Source of the DNA: Ignavibacteria bacterium
GTDB lineage: Bacteria; Bacteroidota; Ignavibacteria; Ignavibacteriales; Melioribacteraceae
DNA length: 64,000 nucleotides
Assembly (NCBI GenBank): GCA_009773205.1
Contig: WPAE01000006.1
Coordinates: 62,001 to 126,000 of the forward strand
Direction: 5' to 3'
This document shows positions 26,230 through 34,895 of the stretch, piece after piece. Below the pieces are notes generated by a model, which saw only the letters and a program-made list of their open reading frames with translations, was not told the origin of the DNA and made no database searches. The position numbers were made by a program, and so were the translations under genes. Within the stretch, counting starts at the first letter, position 1. Each line of letters begins with the position of its first letter.

Positions 26230-26436
26230 ATGGATATTCAAACGACTAACGATAATCTACCCAAACTTAAAATTCCGAGTTTATTCGATTCTCCTAAGAA
26301 TCCGAAACTAACGCCAAACCCGTTAGGCTTCACAACCGAGTCTTCAATGGAAGAAACTGCAAAAGTAACTCCGCAGAAAAAGGACTCGGATAAAAAGCAA
26401 AAGAATTATCGCACATCGGAAAATTGGTACGGATGA
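26230..26436 (+). CDS. Small orphan protein, 68 aa
   Basis: I do not recognise it. The reading frame has a good ribosome-binding site (AAAGGAGAC, 8 nt before ATG) and its own 169-nt leader region, which supports translation. The protein is polar and rich in Pro, Lys, Ser and Thr, with a repeated PKL/PKN flavour (LPKLKIPSLF, SPKNPKLTPNP) and a Lys-rich stretch before the aromatic end TSENWYG. No cysteine, signal peptide or membrane segment; it is probably disordered. The next gene, hpnC, begins 66 nt later, so it may share that transcript, but nothing ties it to squalene synthesis. Confidence 0.6.
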   Translation: MDIQTTNDNLPKLKIPSLFDSPKNPKLTPNPLGFTTESSMEETAKVTPQKKDSDKKQKNYRTSENWYG

Positions 26437-26502
26437 GTTCACTAAAGCATTTTCTCTCAATAAATTGTTAACTTAATGCAGTTCAATAACATTTATTAGA
26501 AG

Positions 26503-27351
26503 ATGCTTACAGAATCTTATAAAAACGCAGAGGGCTTTGCAAAATCACACTACGAAAATTTTCCGGTCATATCATTAACCCTTCCTAAAGAAGCAAGGAA
26601 ACATATTGCTGTAATTTATCAGTTTGCGCGCCAAGCAGATGATATAACCGATGAAGGAGAAGTAAATTCTGAATCGAGGACCGAGAGTTTAGAATTATAT
26701 GAAAGCCAATTGGCAGATTGTTCATCGGGAAAATTTGCAAATGATTTCTGGGCTGCTCTTTACAATACTATAAATGATTGCAAACTCAATAAGCAATACT
26801 TATACGATTTGCTCAGCGCATTCAAGCAAGATATTCATACTAAAAGATATTCCCATTACGAAAACTTGTTGGATTACTGCCGCCGCTCTGCAAACCCAGT
26901 TGGAAGACTTGTTTTAGAAGTATGCGGCGTAAGAAATGAAGAAGCTTTCTTGTATTCCGATTCTATTTGTACAGCTTTGCAGCTAACAAATTTCTATCAA
27001 GATGTTTCGGTTGATATTCAAAAGGGAAGGATATACATACCACAAATAGAAATGACAAAATTTGGAGTTGAAGAAAAAATATTTGAAGAAAAACAAATTA
27101 ATGCTAACTTTAAATCATTGTTGAAATACCAGATTGATCGAACAAGATTACTTTTTGTTGAAGGAAGAAAACTGCTGCCATTATTACCAAAACCGCTTCT
27201 TGTTCAAATTAAAATGACTATTCTTGGCGGCGAAAAAATATTAGATAAGATTGTAGAATTGGATTATAACGTTTTAGCACAAAGACCTAAGTTAAACAAG
27301 TTTGATTACATAAGAATATTTACGAAAGGTTTATTAACAGATGCAAAATGA
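26503..27351 (+). CDS. hpnC: Squalene/phytoene synthase family protein HpnC (hydroxysqualene synthase)
   Basis: In the HpnCDE route this enzyme converts presqualene diphosphate to hydroxysqualene. At 282 aa it has the normal length. NFPVISLTLPKEAR (19-32) is the HpnC N-terminal signature, and the two aspartate-rich Mg-diphosphate motifs are intact: DDITD at 46-50 and QDVSVD (Asp167, Asp171). HpnC versus HpnD is decided by the NFPV start and by gene order. It overlaps hpnD by 11 nt. Soluble or membrane-peripheral. Genes for hopanoid cyclisation are absent from the window. Confidence 0.88.
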   Translation: MLTESYKNAEGFAKSHYENFPVISLTLPKEARKHIAVIYQFARQADDITDEGEVNSESRTESLELYESQLADCSSGKFANDFWAALYNTINDCKLNKQYLYDLLSAFKQDIHTKRYSHYENLLDYCRRSANPVGRLVLEVCGVRNEEAFLYSDSICTALQLTNFYQDVSVDIQKGRIYIPQIEMTKFGVEEKIFEEKQINANFKSLLKYQIDRTRLLFVEGRKLLPLLPKPLLVQIKMTILGGEKILDKIVELDYNVLAQRPKLNKFDYIRIFTKGLLTDAK

Positions 27352-28189
27352 ATCGAAAATAATTGCTAAAGAAAGTAAAAGTAGTTTTTACTATGCCTTT
27401 ACTTTGCTTGAAAAACCAAAACGTGAAGCAATGAACACAGTTTATGCTTTCTGCCGCAAGACTGATGACATTGTAGATTTGGGAAATGAACCTGATGAGA
27501 TTAAACACGAACAATTACATAAATGGAGAATAGAACTTGAGAAAGCTTTAAGAAGCGGCAATTCAGAAATTCAACTTCTTAACAGACTTGTTACATACAT
27601 AAAGCAATTCAACATTCCCCTCGATCCATTTTTTGAGTTGATTGCGGGCGTAGAAATGGATTTACAAAGAAAGCGGTTCCCAACTTTTAATGACCTTTCT
27701 CACTATTGCTATCTAGTAGCTTCCACAGTTGGTTTAATGTGCATAGAAATTTTTGGCTACAAGCACAGTTCCGCTAAAGATTATGCTGTTAATCTTGGCT
27801 TGGCTTTGCAGCTTACAAATATTTTGCGCGATGTTGGCAAAGACTACGAGAATGGAAGAATTTATTTACCGCAAGAAGATATGATAGCTTTTAACTATTC
27901 TGAAGCAGAGCTTAAGAACAAGGTTTACAACGAACATTTTGTAAACTTGATGAGCTATCAAGCAAAACGCGCAAAGCTATATTTCAAAAATGCAAACAAC
28001 TCGCTCAATTATGAAGACAAACATTCTATGTTTGCTGCAAGAGCAATGCAGCATATTTACTTCAGATTGCTTAAACGATTAGAAGCTGAAAAGTATAATG
28101 TATTTAACAAGAAGATAAAAGTTGGTAGGTTTGAAAAAGTGGCAATCTCACTTGGCGTTTGGGCTAAATATCGTTTAGTTTACGGATGA
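27341..28189 (+). CDS. hpnD: Presqualene diphosphate synthase HpnD
   Basis: Joins two farnesyl diphosphates head-to-head into presqualene diphosphate, the first step of the HpnCDE squalene route. A paralogue of the preceding gene at the same 282 aa. The two aspartate motifs are DDIVD (42-46) and RDVGKD (Asp164, Asp168). SSFYYAFTLLEKPKREA and YAFCRKTDDIVD are the usual phytoene/squalene synthase blocks. Start ATG lies inside the end of hpnC (11-nt overlap), and the stop overlaps the hpnE ATG as ATGA, so the three are translationally coupled. Confidence 0.9.
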   Translation: MQNESKIIAKESKSSFYYAFTLLEKPKREAMNTVYAFCRKTDDIVDLGNEPDEIKHEQLHKWRIELEKALRSGNSEIQLLNRLVTYIKQFNIPLDPFFELIAGVEMDLQRKRFPTFNDLSHYCYLVASTVGLMCIEIFGYKHSSAKDYAVNLGLALQLTNILRDVGKDYENGRIYLPQEDMIAFNYSEAELKNKVYNEHFVNLMSYQAKRAKLYFKNANNSLNYEDKHSMFAARAMQHIYFRLLKRLEAEKYNVFNKKIKVGRFEKVAISLGVWAKYRLVYG

Positions 28190-29505
28190 AACATGTAATT
28201 GTTATTGGCGGGGGATTAGCCGGCTTATCTACTGCAGTTTACATTTCTGAGAAGGGAATTAAAGTAACTCTACTAGAGGCATCGCCAAAACTTGGCGGAA
28301 GAGCTTATTCTATCTCTAACCAAAATCAAAATGATGTTTACGATAATGGGCAGCATTTAATGATGGGCTGCTATAACGAAACGCTCTCTTTTCTAAAAAA
28401 AATCGGTTCACACGAACTAGTTGAAATTCAAAAAAATATGGAAGTTACATTTGTTGAAGAAGGAGGAATAGTAAATAAATTATCTGCGCCGGGAATTTTT
28501 TATCCATTTAACTTACTGACAGCAGTTCTAAAGTATAAAGCACTTTCGCTAAGAAATAGATTTAGAGTAATTAATTTTATTATGGATCTAAGCTGTTGTG
28601 CCGATGAAGATCTAAAAGATTTATCAGTAATTGAATGGCTATTGCAGAAAAATCAAAATGATGAAACGCTTAAAAAATTTTGGGAGATTTTGATTGTTGG
28701 AACTATGAACACTACACCTGAAAAAGCTTCTGCCCAAATTTTTGATGAGGTGCTGCGCGAAGTTTTTCTTGGCGGAAACAGAGCTAGTAAAATTGTAATT
28801 CCTAAAGTTGGACTTAGCGAACTATTTTCGATTCCGGCTGACAAATTCTTAAAATCGCTGAAATGCGAAGCATTAACTTCAGAAAAAGTAGAAAAGGTTT
28901 TGCTTGATAATAACATTATTAACAAGATTAAAACAAATAAACATGAATACGAAAAATTTGATGCAGTAGTTTTTGCAATTCCTCCACATTCTTTCGATAA
29001 AATATTATTTTTAGATTCAAGAGGGCATGCTGCAACTCACAGATTTCAACTTGCCTTTAACGAATTCAAATATTCCTCAATTCTTAATATCCATCTCTGG
29101 CTTAAAGAAAATCCTTTCAAAGAAAAGTTTTACGGATTTATTGAATCAGAAATTCACTGGCTTTTTAATCATGGTAAACATATCAGCTTAACTGTTAGCT
29201 CTGCAGATTCACTATGCAAAATTGAAAATGAGAAGATAGTTGAGGATTTTTATTCGGAGTTAAAAATTTATTTTCCTATTTTCAAAAAGGAATTAGTAAC
29301 TGAATGGAAAGTAATTAAAGAAAAACGTGCAACGTTTATTCCTGATTGTGCATCAAACGAGTTGCGGAAAAGCATTGCTTCACCATTTCCTAATATGTTT
29401 TTTGCTGGAGATTGGACAGATACAGAACTTCCGGCAACAATTGAAGGAGCCGTATTAAGCGGAAAACTCGCGGCTCAAAAATCGTGTTCTTTTCTAAATT
29501 ATTAA
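28186..29505 (+). CDS. hpnE: Hydroxysqualene dehydroxylase HpnE
   Basis: An FAD-dependent amine-oxidase-fold protein (439 aa) that reduces hydroxysqualene to squalene. The N-terminal dinucleotide motif reads VIGGGLAGLSTAVYISEKG, followed by LLEASPKLGGRAYS, the second FAD-binding segment. The C-terminal FAD motif is FFAGDWTDTELPATIEGAVLSG. Annotation tools often call such proteins phytoene desaturase-like; position behind hpnC-hpnD makes HpnE the better call. It overlaps hpnD by 4 nt. Squalene made here could feed hopanoids, sterols or carotenoid-like C30 products made elsewhere in the genome. Confidence 0.88.
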   Translation: MKHVIVIGGGLAGLSTAVYISEKGIKVTLLEASPKLGGRAYSISNQNQNDVYDNGQHLMMGCYNETLSFLKKIGSHELVEIQKNMEVTFVEEGGIVNKLSAPGIFYPFNLLTAVLKYKALSLRNRFRVINFIMDLSCCADEDLKDLSVIEWLLQKNQNDETLKKFWEILIVGTMNTTPEKASAQIFDEVLREVFLGGNRASKIVIPKVGLSELFSIPADKFLKSLKCEALTSEKVEKVLLDNNIINKIKTNKHEYEKFDAVVFAIPPHSFDKILFLDSRGHAATHRFQLAFNEFKYSSILNIHLWLKENPFKEKFYGFIESEIHWLFNHGKHISLTVSSADSLCKIENEKIVEDFYSELKIYFPIFKKELVTEWKVIKEKRATFIPDCASNELRKSIASPFPNMFFAGDWTDTELPATIEGAVLSGKLAAQKSCSFLNY

Positions 29506-29571
29506 CCCTTATTTAGAAGTTCCGATTTAGCAAGTAATTCACTGATTGAATAAATGTCTCGGAGGAAACAA

Positions 29572-30879
29572 ATGTCCTTGCTAAAACAAAAACTACAAGA
29601 AAAAATTCTTGTTGAGCGTCCCCGTACCGAAAAGTTAAACAAAGAGTATGGAAACGTTAAAGTTGATGAAGTTACAATTGGGCAAATTATTGGCGGAATG
29701 CGCGATATAAAAAGCCTTGTTACAGATGTATCTTATCTTGATCCTCACGAAGGTATAAGATTTAGAGGACTTACAATTCCCGAAGTGCTGGAGAAACTTC
29801 CTAAATATCCGGGTGCAGAAATGCCTGCCGTAGAAGCTTTCTTCTATTTCTTGCTAACTGGCGATTTGCCAACTGAAGCAGAAATTGAAGATGTACACGC
29901 CGAGTTCGATAAAAGAAAAACTGTTCCGGATTATGTTTTTAGAATAATCCGCGCAATGCCAATAGATTCTCACCCGATGACAATGTTTGCAACCGGCATA
30001 ATGTCTATGCAGAAAGAATCGGTGTTCGCAAAAAAATATCATGAGAATTTGAAGAAGGGCGATTATTGGGATGCTTATTACGAAGATGCAATGAATCTTC
30101 TCGCAAAGCTACCGGAAATTGCTGCTTTCATTTATCGCCTGAAATATAAAAACGGCGAAATTATTCCCTCTGACCCAACATTAGATTTTGGCGGCAACTT
30201 TGCTCAAATGATGGGAATTGCAAAACCTTACGATGATATTGCACGTTTATATTTTCTGCTTCACAGCGATCATGAAAGCGGAAACGTAAGTGCACATACC
30301 GGGCACTTAGTGGCAAGTGCGCTTTCTGATATGTATTACGCAATAAGCGCAATGTTAAACGGTCTTGCCGGACCTTTGCATGGTTTAGCAAATGAAGAAG
30401 TATTACGCTGGCTCCATAGCGTTTATGAAGGTATGGGCGGCAAAGTTCCAACTGAAGAAGAAATGAAAAAATTTGTTTACGATACTTTGGACAGCGGAAA
30501 AGTTATACCTGGATTTGGACACGCAGTTCTTCGCAAGACGGATCCGCGCTACACAGCACAACGCGAGTTTTGCTTAAAGCATTTACCAGAAGATCCGTTG
30601 TTCAAATATGTTGATCTACTATACAAAGTTGTTCCGAATATTTTACTTGAAAAAGGAAAAGCAAAAAACCCGTGGCCAAATGTTGATGCTCAATCGGGTG
30701 TTATTCAATGGTACTACGGAATAAAAGAGTATGAGTTTTATACAGTGCTGTTTGGAATTGGACGCGCACTTGGCGTAACATCAAATATCATTTGGGCAAG
30801 AGCGCTCGGCTATCCGCTAGAAAGACCAAAATCTCTTACAACAAAAATGTTAGAAGATGCAGCATTAGGTAGTATATAA
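29572..30879 (+). CDS. gltA: Citrate synthase, eukaryotic (mitochondrial)-like type
   Basis: Condenses oxaloacetate and acetyl-CoA to citrate at the entry of the TCA cycle. Start set at ATG 29572 (435 aa), which has GGAGG six bases before it; an in-frame ATG at 29554 would put that ribosome-binding site inside the gene. Motifs include GMRDIKSLVTDVSYLDPHEG, PLHGLANEEVLRWL (catalytic His region) and IPGFGHAVLRKTDPRYTAQR (second catalytic His and substrate arginine). The wording is closer to mitochondrial and delta-proteobacterial citrate synthase than to E. coli GltA, and the short N-terminus lacks the hexameric-type NADH site. A strong terminator follows. The symbol gltA is used functionally. 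Confidence 0.9.
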   Translation: MSLLKQKLQEKILVERPRTEKLNKEYGNVKVDEVTIGQIIGGMRDIKSLVTDVSYLDPHEGIRFRGLTIPEVLEKLPKYPGAEMPAVEAFFYFLLTGDLPTEAEIEDVHAEFDKRKTVPDYVFRIIRAMPIDSHPMTMFATGIMSMQKESVFAKKYHENLKKGDYWDAYYEDAMNLLAKLPEIAAFIYRLKYKNGEIIPSDPTLDFGGNFAQMMGIAKPYDDIARLYFLLHSDHESGNVSAHTGHLVASALSDMYYAISAMLNGLAGPLHGLANEEVLRWLHSVYEGMGGKVPTEEEMKKFVYDTLDSGKVIPGFGHAVLRKTDPRYTAQREFCLKHLPEDPLFKYVDLLYKVVPNILLEKGKAKNPWPNVDAQSGVIQWYYGIKEYEFYTVLFGIGRALGVTSNIIWARALGYPLERPKSLTTKMLEDAALGSI

Positions 30880-30921
30880 TTGTAGAGACTTGCCGCGGCA
30901 AGTATTTACGAAACAGTTTTT

Positions 30922-30948
30922 AACCCTCTCGAACAAGAGGGTTTTTTT
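30922..30948 (+). terminator. Rho-independent terminator after citrate synthase
   Basis: CCCTCT (30924-30929) pairs with AGAGGG (30936-30941), extended by AA/TT pairs, followed by a T-run. It lies 45 nt after the stop codon. The remaining gap up to 31051 shows nothing else. Confidence 0.88.
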
Positions 30949-31051
30949 ATTCACGGATACCCTATGAAGAAAAATTGAAAGAATGTTGCACACCAAAATT
31001 GCGCAATGGTTAGATAGTAAATAAATTAGTCTTCCATTACTGGAGATTTTT

Positions 31052-31273
31052 TTGGTATTAGACCTTATTGTAACAAAAACAGATGACGGCTACACAACAA
31101 ATGTTCCTTCAATTAACGGATGTGAATCTTGGGCGCATGAGGAAGAAGAAGCAATTTCTAAAACTGTTGAGCTTGTTAAGTATTATTTGCAAAGACCAAA
31201 TTTAAAAATTAAGATTGATTTGGCAAGAAAGGAATCACCCGATATTATATACAAACTAATTTTTGATAAGTGA
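31052..31273 (+). CDS. HicB-like small protein (orphan antitoxin-type fold)
   Basis: A 73-aa protein beginning at TTG 31052 with TGGAG six bases upstream. The sequence DDGYTTNVPSINGCESWAHEEEEAISKTVEL follows the HicB/UPF0150 pattern of G-Y-x-x-x-V-P-x-x-x-G-C-x-S-x-(G)-x-x-x-E-E-A. No hicA toxin (a small double-stranded RNA-binding-domain protein) lies on either side, and there is no DNA-binding tail, so it is either an orphan or a HicB-fold protein with another job. The stop overlaps the trmH start by 1 nt, which ties its expression to an RNA methyltransferase. The family call is from motif pattern only. Confidence 0.6.
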   Translation: MVLDLIVTKTDDGYTTNVPSINGCESWAHEEEEAISKTVELVKYYLQRPNLKIKIDLARKESPDIIYKLIFDK

Positions 31274-31863
31274 TGAGAAAATTTAAGACTGAAAGAAGAT
31301 TACAGCGGCTTACTGAAGCGGCAGAATCGCGCCAAGCCACACTAAGATTAATATTAGAAAATATTCACGATCCTCATAATGTAAGCGCTATTTACCGCAC
31401 TTGTGATGCTACTGGTGTGCAGAATGTTGGGCTCGTTTACACAAACGAAGAATTTCCAAAGATTAGCAGAGTTACTTCTTCTTCGGCAAATAAATGGATT
31501 GACACACAGCGGTATAAATCCGTAGAAGAATGCTGCGATGAATTACATAAGCAAGGTTTTAAAGTTTATGCTAGTACGCTTGAGGATAATGCAGTTGATT
31601 TTTACCAGCTCGATTTAACAGAACCGGTTGCTCTTGTTGTTGGCAACGAGCACAGAGGAATTTCTGATGAACTGAAAAATCTTGCCGACAAAACTTTTTT
31701 TATTCCTATGAGAGGAATGGTGCAAAGCCTTAATGTTTCAGTTGCTTCAGCAGTAATTTTGTATGAAGCGCAAAGGCAAAGGAGTTTGAAGGGAATGTAC
31801 TCGCTTCCTTCTTTACCTCAAAAGGAATTGGATAATTTAATAGATAAATGGTGCGATAAATGA
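31273..31863 (+). CDS. trmH: TrmH-family (SpoU) tRNA 2'-O-methyltransferase
   Basis: A 196-aa SPOUT methyltransferase, starting at ATG 31273 (a GTG one codon upstream is less likely). Motif 1 is LRLILENIHDPHNVSAIYRTCDATG with the catalytic Arg, motif 2 ALVVGNEHRGIS, motif 3 IPMRGMVQSLNVSVASAVILYE, which builds the trefoil knot for SAM. The IPMRGMVQSLNVSVA wording and short C-terminal helix fit TrmH, which methylates G18 in the tRNA D-loop; related 23S rRNA enzymes are usually longer. It overlaps aroA by 4 nt (ATGA). Confidence 0.85.
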   Translation: MRKFKTERRLQRLTEAAESRQATLRLILENIHDPHNVSAIYRTCDATGVQNVGLVYTNEEFPKISRVTSSSANKWIDTQRYKSVEECCDELHKQGFKVYASTLEDNAVDFYQLDLTEPVALVVGNEHRGISDELKNLADKTFFIPMRGMVQSLNVSVASAVILYEAQRQRSLKGMYSLPSLPQKELDNLIDKWCDK

Positions 31864-33152
31864 TTCAGAAATTTGAAAAGATAAATAGCTTAAAAGGGGA
31901 ATTGTATCTCGCGGGTGATAAATCAATTTCGCACCGCGCAGTAATGTTTGCTTCTATGGCGGAAGGAAAATCTATAATCCGCAACTGCTCAGAATCCGAA
32001 GATGTAATATCAACAATGAACTGCTTTGCTAAATTGGGCTGCAAGTATAAGAGAGATGGAAATACAATCGAAGTTATAGGTAAAGGTATTGGCAAATTAA
32101 CACCGCCGCAAACACAACTTGATGCCGGAAACTCCGGTACTACAACAAGATTAATAAGCGGAATTTTAGCAGCTCAGAATTTTGAATCGGAAATTATTGG
32201 CGATGCGTCTTTATCTAAACGACCGATGAAAAGAATTGTTGAACCGCTAAAACTTATGGGCGCTAATTTAGAGGCAAACAAATATGGAACACTGCCGCTA
32301 AAAATTTTCCCTTCAAAAGATATTCAAAGTATAAGCTACACTTTTCAAGTTGCAAGTGCACAAGTAAAAAGCGCAATGATACTTTTGGCAATTCATTTAG
32401 ATGAGGTTTCTGAGTTTATCGAAACAGTCCCTACTAGAAACCACACTGAATTAATGCTTGGCTTGAAGAGAGAAAAAGCAAACAGCGGAACGAAAATATT
32501 TGCATCGAAGAAGAATTATCCAAAACCATTTGATATTACTGTTCCTGCAGACATTTCCAGCGCAGCTTTTTTTATTGTTGCAGCGCTGCTTTCTTACGAT
32601 TCTGAAATTATACTGAGTAATGTTTCTCTCAATCCAACGAGAACAGGATTAATTTCTGTTCTTAAAGAAATGGGCGGACAAATTGAAATATTAAACCGCC
32701 GAGATGAAGCCGGAGAGGAAGCAGGTGATATTAGAATAGTTTCGAGCCAACTAAAGAATGTTAGTATTCCAAAGGAAATTATTCCAAATGTCATAGATGA
32801 AATTCCAATTCTTTCTGCTGCGGGCTTATTTGCCGAAGGAAATTTTAGAATTGAAAACGCTAAAGAGCTGCGAGTTAAAGAATCGGATAGAATTAAATCT
32901 CTATGCGAAAACTACAAGAAAGTTGGCGTAAATGTAATTGAGTTAGAAGATGGTTTTGAACTCAGAGGAACTCCATCAAACATTCAAGCTGTGTTTGAAA
33001 GCTATGACGACCATAGAATAGCTATGACATTTGGAGTTCTCTCATCCTTGCTTGATAGCGGCGGTTATGTTTCCGGTTTTGAATGTGTTGGAATTTCAAA
33101 TCCCAAATTTTATGAACAACTTACAACTCTTGTTTACAACTCCAAGATTTGA
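31860..33152 (+). CDS. aroA: 3-phosphoshikimate 1-carboxyvinyltransferase (EPSP synthase)
   Basis: Transfers enolpyruvyl from PEP to shikimate-3-phosphate, step six of the shikimate pathway. At 430 aa it has the usual length. The N-terminal LAGDKSISHRAVMFASMAEG holds the shikimate-phosphate-binding Lys and Ser; LDAGNSGTTTRLISGILA is the PEP loop; SKRPMKRIVEPL and KESDRIKSL are the other conserved blocks; DDHRIAM closes the active site. The loop Gly-Asn-Ser-Gly-Thr-Thr-Thr-Arg is standard. Start overlaps trmH by 4 nt. Its 3' end overlaps the convergent bshC by 19 nt. The other aromatic genes here (aroF, tyrA) are 22 kb away. Confidence 0.95.
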   Translation: MIQKFEKINSLKGELYLAGDKSISHRAVMFASMAEGKSIIRNCSESEDVISTMNCFAKLGCKYKRDGNTIEVIGKGIGKLTPPQTQLDAGNSGTTTRLISGILAAQNFESEIIGDASLSKRPMKRIVEPLKLMGANLEANKYGTLPLKIFPSKDIQSISYTFQVASAQVKSAMILLAIHLDEVSEFIETVPTRNHTELMLGLKREKANSGTKIFASKKNYPKPFDITVPADISSAAFFIVAALLSYDSEIILSNVSLNPTRTGLISVLKEMGGQIEILNRRDEAGEEAGDIRIVSSQLKNVSIPKEIIPNVIDEIPILSAAGLFAEGNFRIENAKELRVKESDRIKSLCENYKKVGVNVIELEDGFELRGTPSNIQAVFESYDDHRIAMTFGVLSSLLDSGGYVSGFECVGISNPKFYEQLTTLVYNSKI

Positions 33153-34762
33153 TGTTCAAATTTGTCTATCTCAAGTTCGTTGATAAGCCATTTTATAAAA
33201 TCAATTCCATACTTGTTCACAAAGTAAATGAAATTTATTTCTCTTTCTTGCAGATTGCCGTTTGGGAAGAGAATGTTTCTAACTTTTGTTAGTTGGCGTA
33301 TTGAAGTATCATACTTTCTTTTTTCGGCTTCGGTTGCTTTAGTTTTGAGATAATCAAGCGCCTGTTCAATTCTCTGTTTAGACTTCTCTGATAAATCGCC
33401 AAGTGTTTTATCTATAGAAGTAAGAGTTTCCGAAATCTCGGTGAACATATTTGCGATATCTTTACTCGATTTTGCAAAAATAACTTCCAAGTTTATATCT
33501 GAAGAATCTTTAATAATCTTTTTAATCAATTCATCTTCATCACAAAAAATATCTGTGAAGCTAAAAGAGTGCTTATTTAAAACTTGATTAACACCTTGTT
33601 CAACTATTGTTGCACTTGCTCTTGGATAAATGAAAGGCTCTTCGATATCATAAATTTCGTATAGTGGATTTACCTGAGCGAAGTAGCTTATCTCGCCTGG
33701 TCCGCCAATATAAAATCCGGTTGAAAATAAATAATCCTGGCAAATTGGACGAAGCAGAACATTAGGGCTGAATTTTTCTGGTGTAAATTCTATATGATTA
33801 AGAATATCGTCAAAAGAGAATTTTTTTCTTTTCCCTTTTAAACGCAGCTCACCAGAATCTGTAGGCTCAATCAATAAGCGCTCATTTTCTTCTAAATAAA
33901 ACAAGTTAATTGGTTTTACTTTTACCTGAGCATGATATACTTCTTCAAGTTCTGCGCTTCTTTCTACAAGAACAAGTGATTGATCAGAATATTCTGCTAT
34001 GGCTTTCTTAAAAACAGGTATTAACAACCTCTTTGCCTTACTATCGAGCGGATTAAATATTACCAATCCGTACTCATCGAAGAAATTAATCATCAATTCG
34101 CGGAACGATTCTAAAAATGTTTTGTCTGTCTGATAAAAGGATTTAAGTAAATCAATCAAAGAAGCTTTGAACTCTGTTTCGCGTAGTGAACTGGAAATCT
34201 TGTTGAAAACGGCATTTAGATTGTCGTTAAACTTTAATTCTCCTATAGAACCGCGATTGTTTTCTTCCTCTAATCCATCTTCATACTTAATATTAAGCAA
34301 AGAGTTTTCATTGCTTAGCATAGAAAAATTGCGTACTTCGTCAAAATCGTGATCGTCACCTTCTAACCAAAAAACTGGAACGAAATTGAAATCAGAATAC
34401 TGCTCACTTAGTGTTTGGCAAAGTTTAATTGCAGTAATAGTTTTATAGAAAGTGTAAAGCGGTCCGCCAAAAAGCCCAAGCTGTTGGCCCGTAATTACAG
34501 CAATAGTTTTAGGAGAAGATAAAATCTCGATATTATGCTTAGTAAGATTGGAAATTTTGTGATTATGATATTGAGTTTGAATAATTTCGGAAAGTAGCGC
34601 TCGATGCGGTTTCTCAACGCCTGCAAGTTTTCGAAAATGATTCAGATACTGATCTGAAGCTCTGAAATTTTTGCCGTAAAATCTGGCTACGTTGTTAAAT
34701 TCTTCGATATAATCCAGAAACAAATTCTGGTGCGCAGGGATACTTGAAAAATTTATATACAT
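33134..34762 (-). CDS. bshC: Bacillithiol biosynthesis cysteine-adding enzyme BshC
   Basis: Adds cysteine to glucosaminyl-malate in the last step of bacillithiol synthesis, the low-molecular-weight thiol of Firmicutes and many Bacteroidota relatives. Start chosen at 34762 (542 aa), where GGGAGA precedes MYINFSSIPAHQN; a more distal in-frame ATG at 34783 lacks a site. Family blocks: VITGQQLGLFGGPLYTFYKTITAI, VPVFWLEGDDHDFDEV and CQDYLFSTGFYIGGPGEISYF. bshA and bshB are not in the window. Convergent with aroA (19-nt overlap) and divergent from the ROK gene. Confidence 0.93.
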   Translation of the reverse strand: MYINFSSIPAHQNLFLDYIEEFNNVARFYGKNFRASDQYLNHFRKLAGVEKPHRALLSEIIQTQYHNHKISNLTKHNIEILSSPKTIAVITGQQLGLFGGPLYTFYKTITAIKLCQTLSEQYSDFNFVPVFWLEGDDHDFDEVRNFSMLSNENSLLNIKYEDGLEEENNRGSIGELKFNDNLNAVFNKISSSLRETEFKASLIDLLKSFYQTDKTFLESFRELMINFFDEYGLVIFNPLDSKAKRLLIPVFKKAIAEYSDQSLVLVERSAELEEVYHAQVKVKPINLFYLEENERLLIEPTDSGELRLKGKRKKFSFDDILNHIEFTPEKFSPNVLLRPICQDYLFSTGFYIGGPGEISYFAQVNPLYEIYDIEEPFIYPRASATIVEQGVNQVLNKHSFSFTDIFCDEDELIKKIIKDSSDINLEVIFAKSSKDIANMFTEISETLTSIDKTLGDLSEKSKQRIEQALDYLKTKATEAEKRKYDTSIRQLTKVRNILFPNGNLQEREINFIYFVNKYGIDFIKWLINELEIDKFEHQILEL

Positions 34763-34895
34763 TAACTCTCCCGCATAATTCAAAAAACTATTATTTTATG
34801 TGAGTGGAAATCTCAATTCGTTTATCATTTTGCAAAAGAAATTTAGTAAAAAATAAATAACTATTCTTGAAGTATAGTATAATCATGGAGACAAA

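Noticed and set aside
31052-31273. Complete HicAB toxin-antitoxin system
   Set aside because: There is no HicA-like frame on either side; the neighbours are a terminator and trmH.
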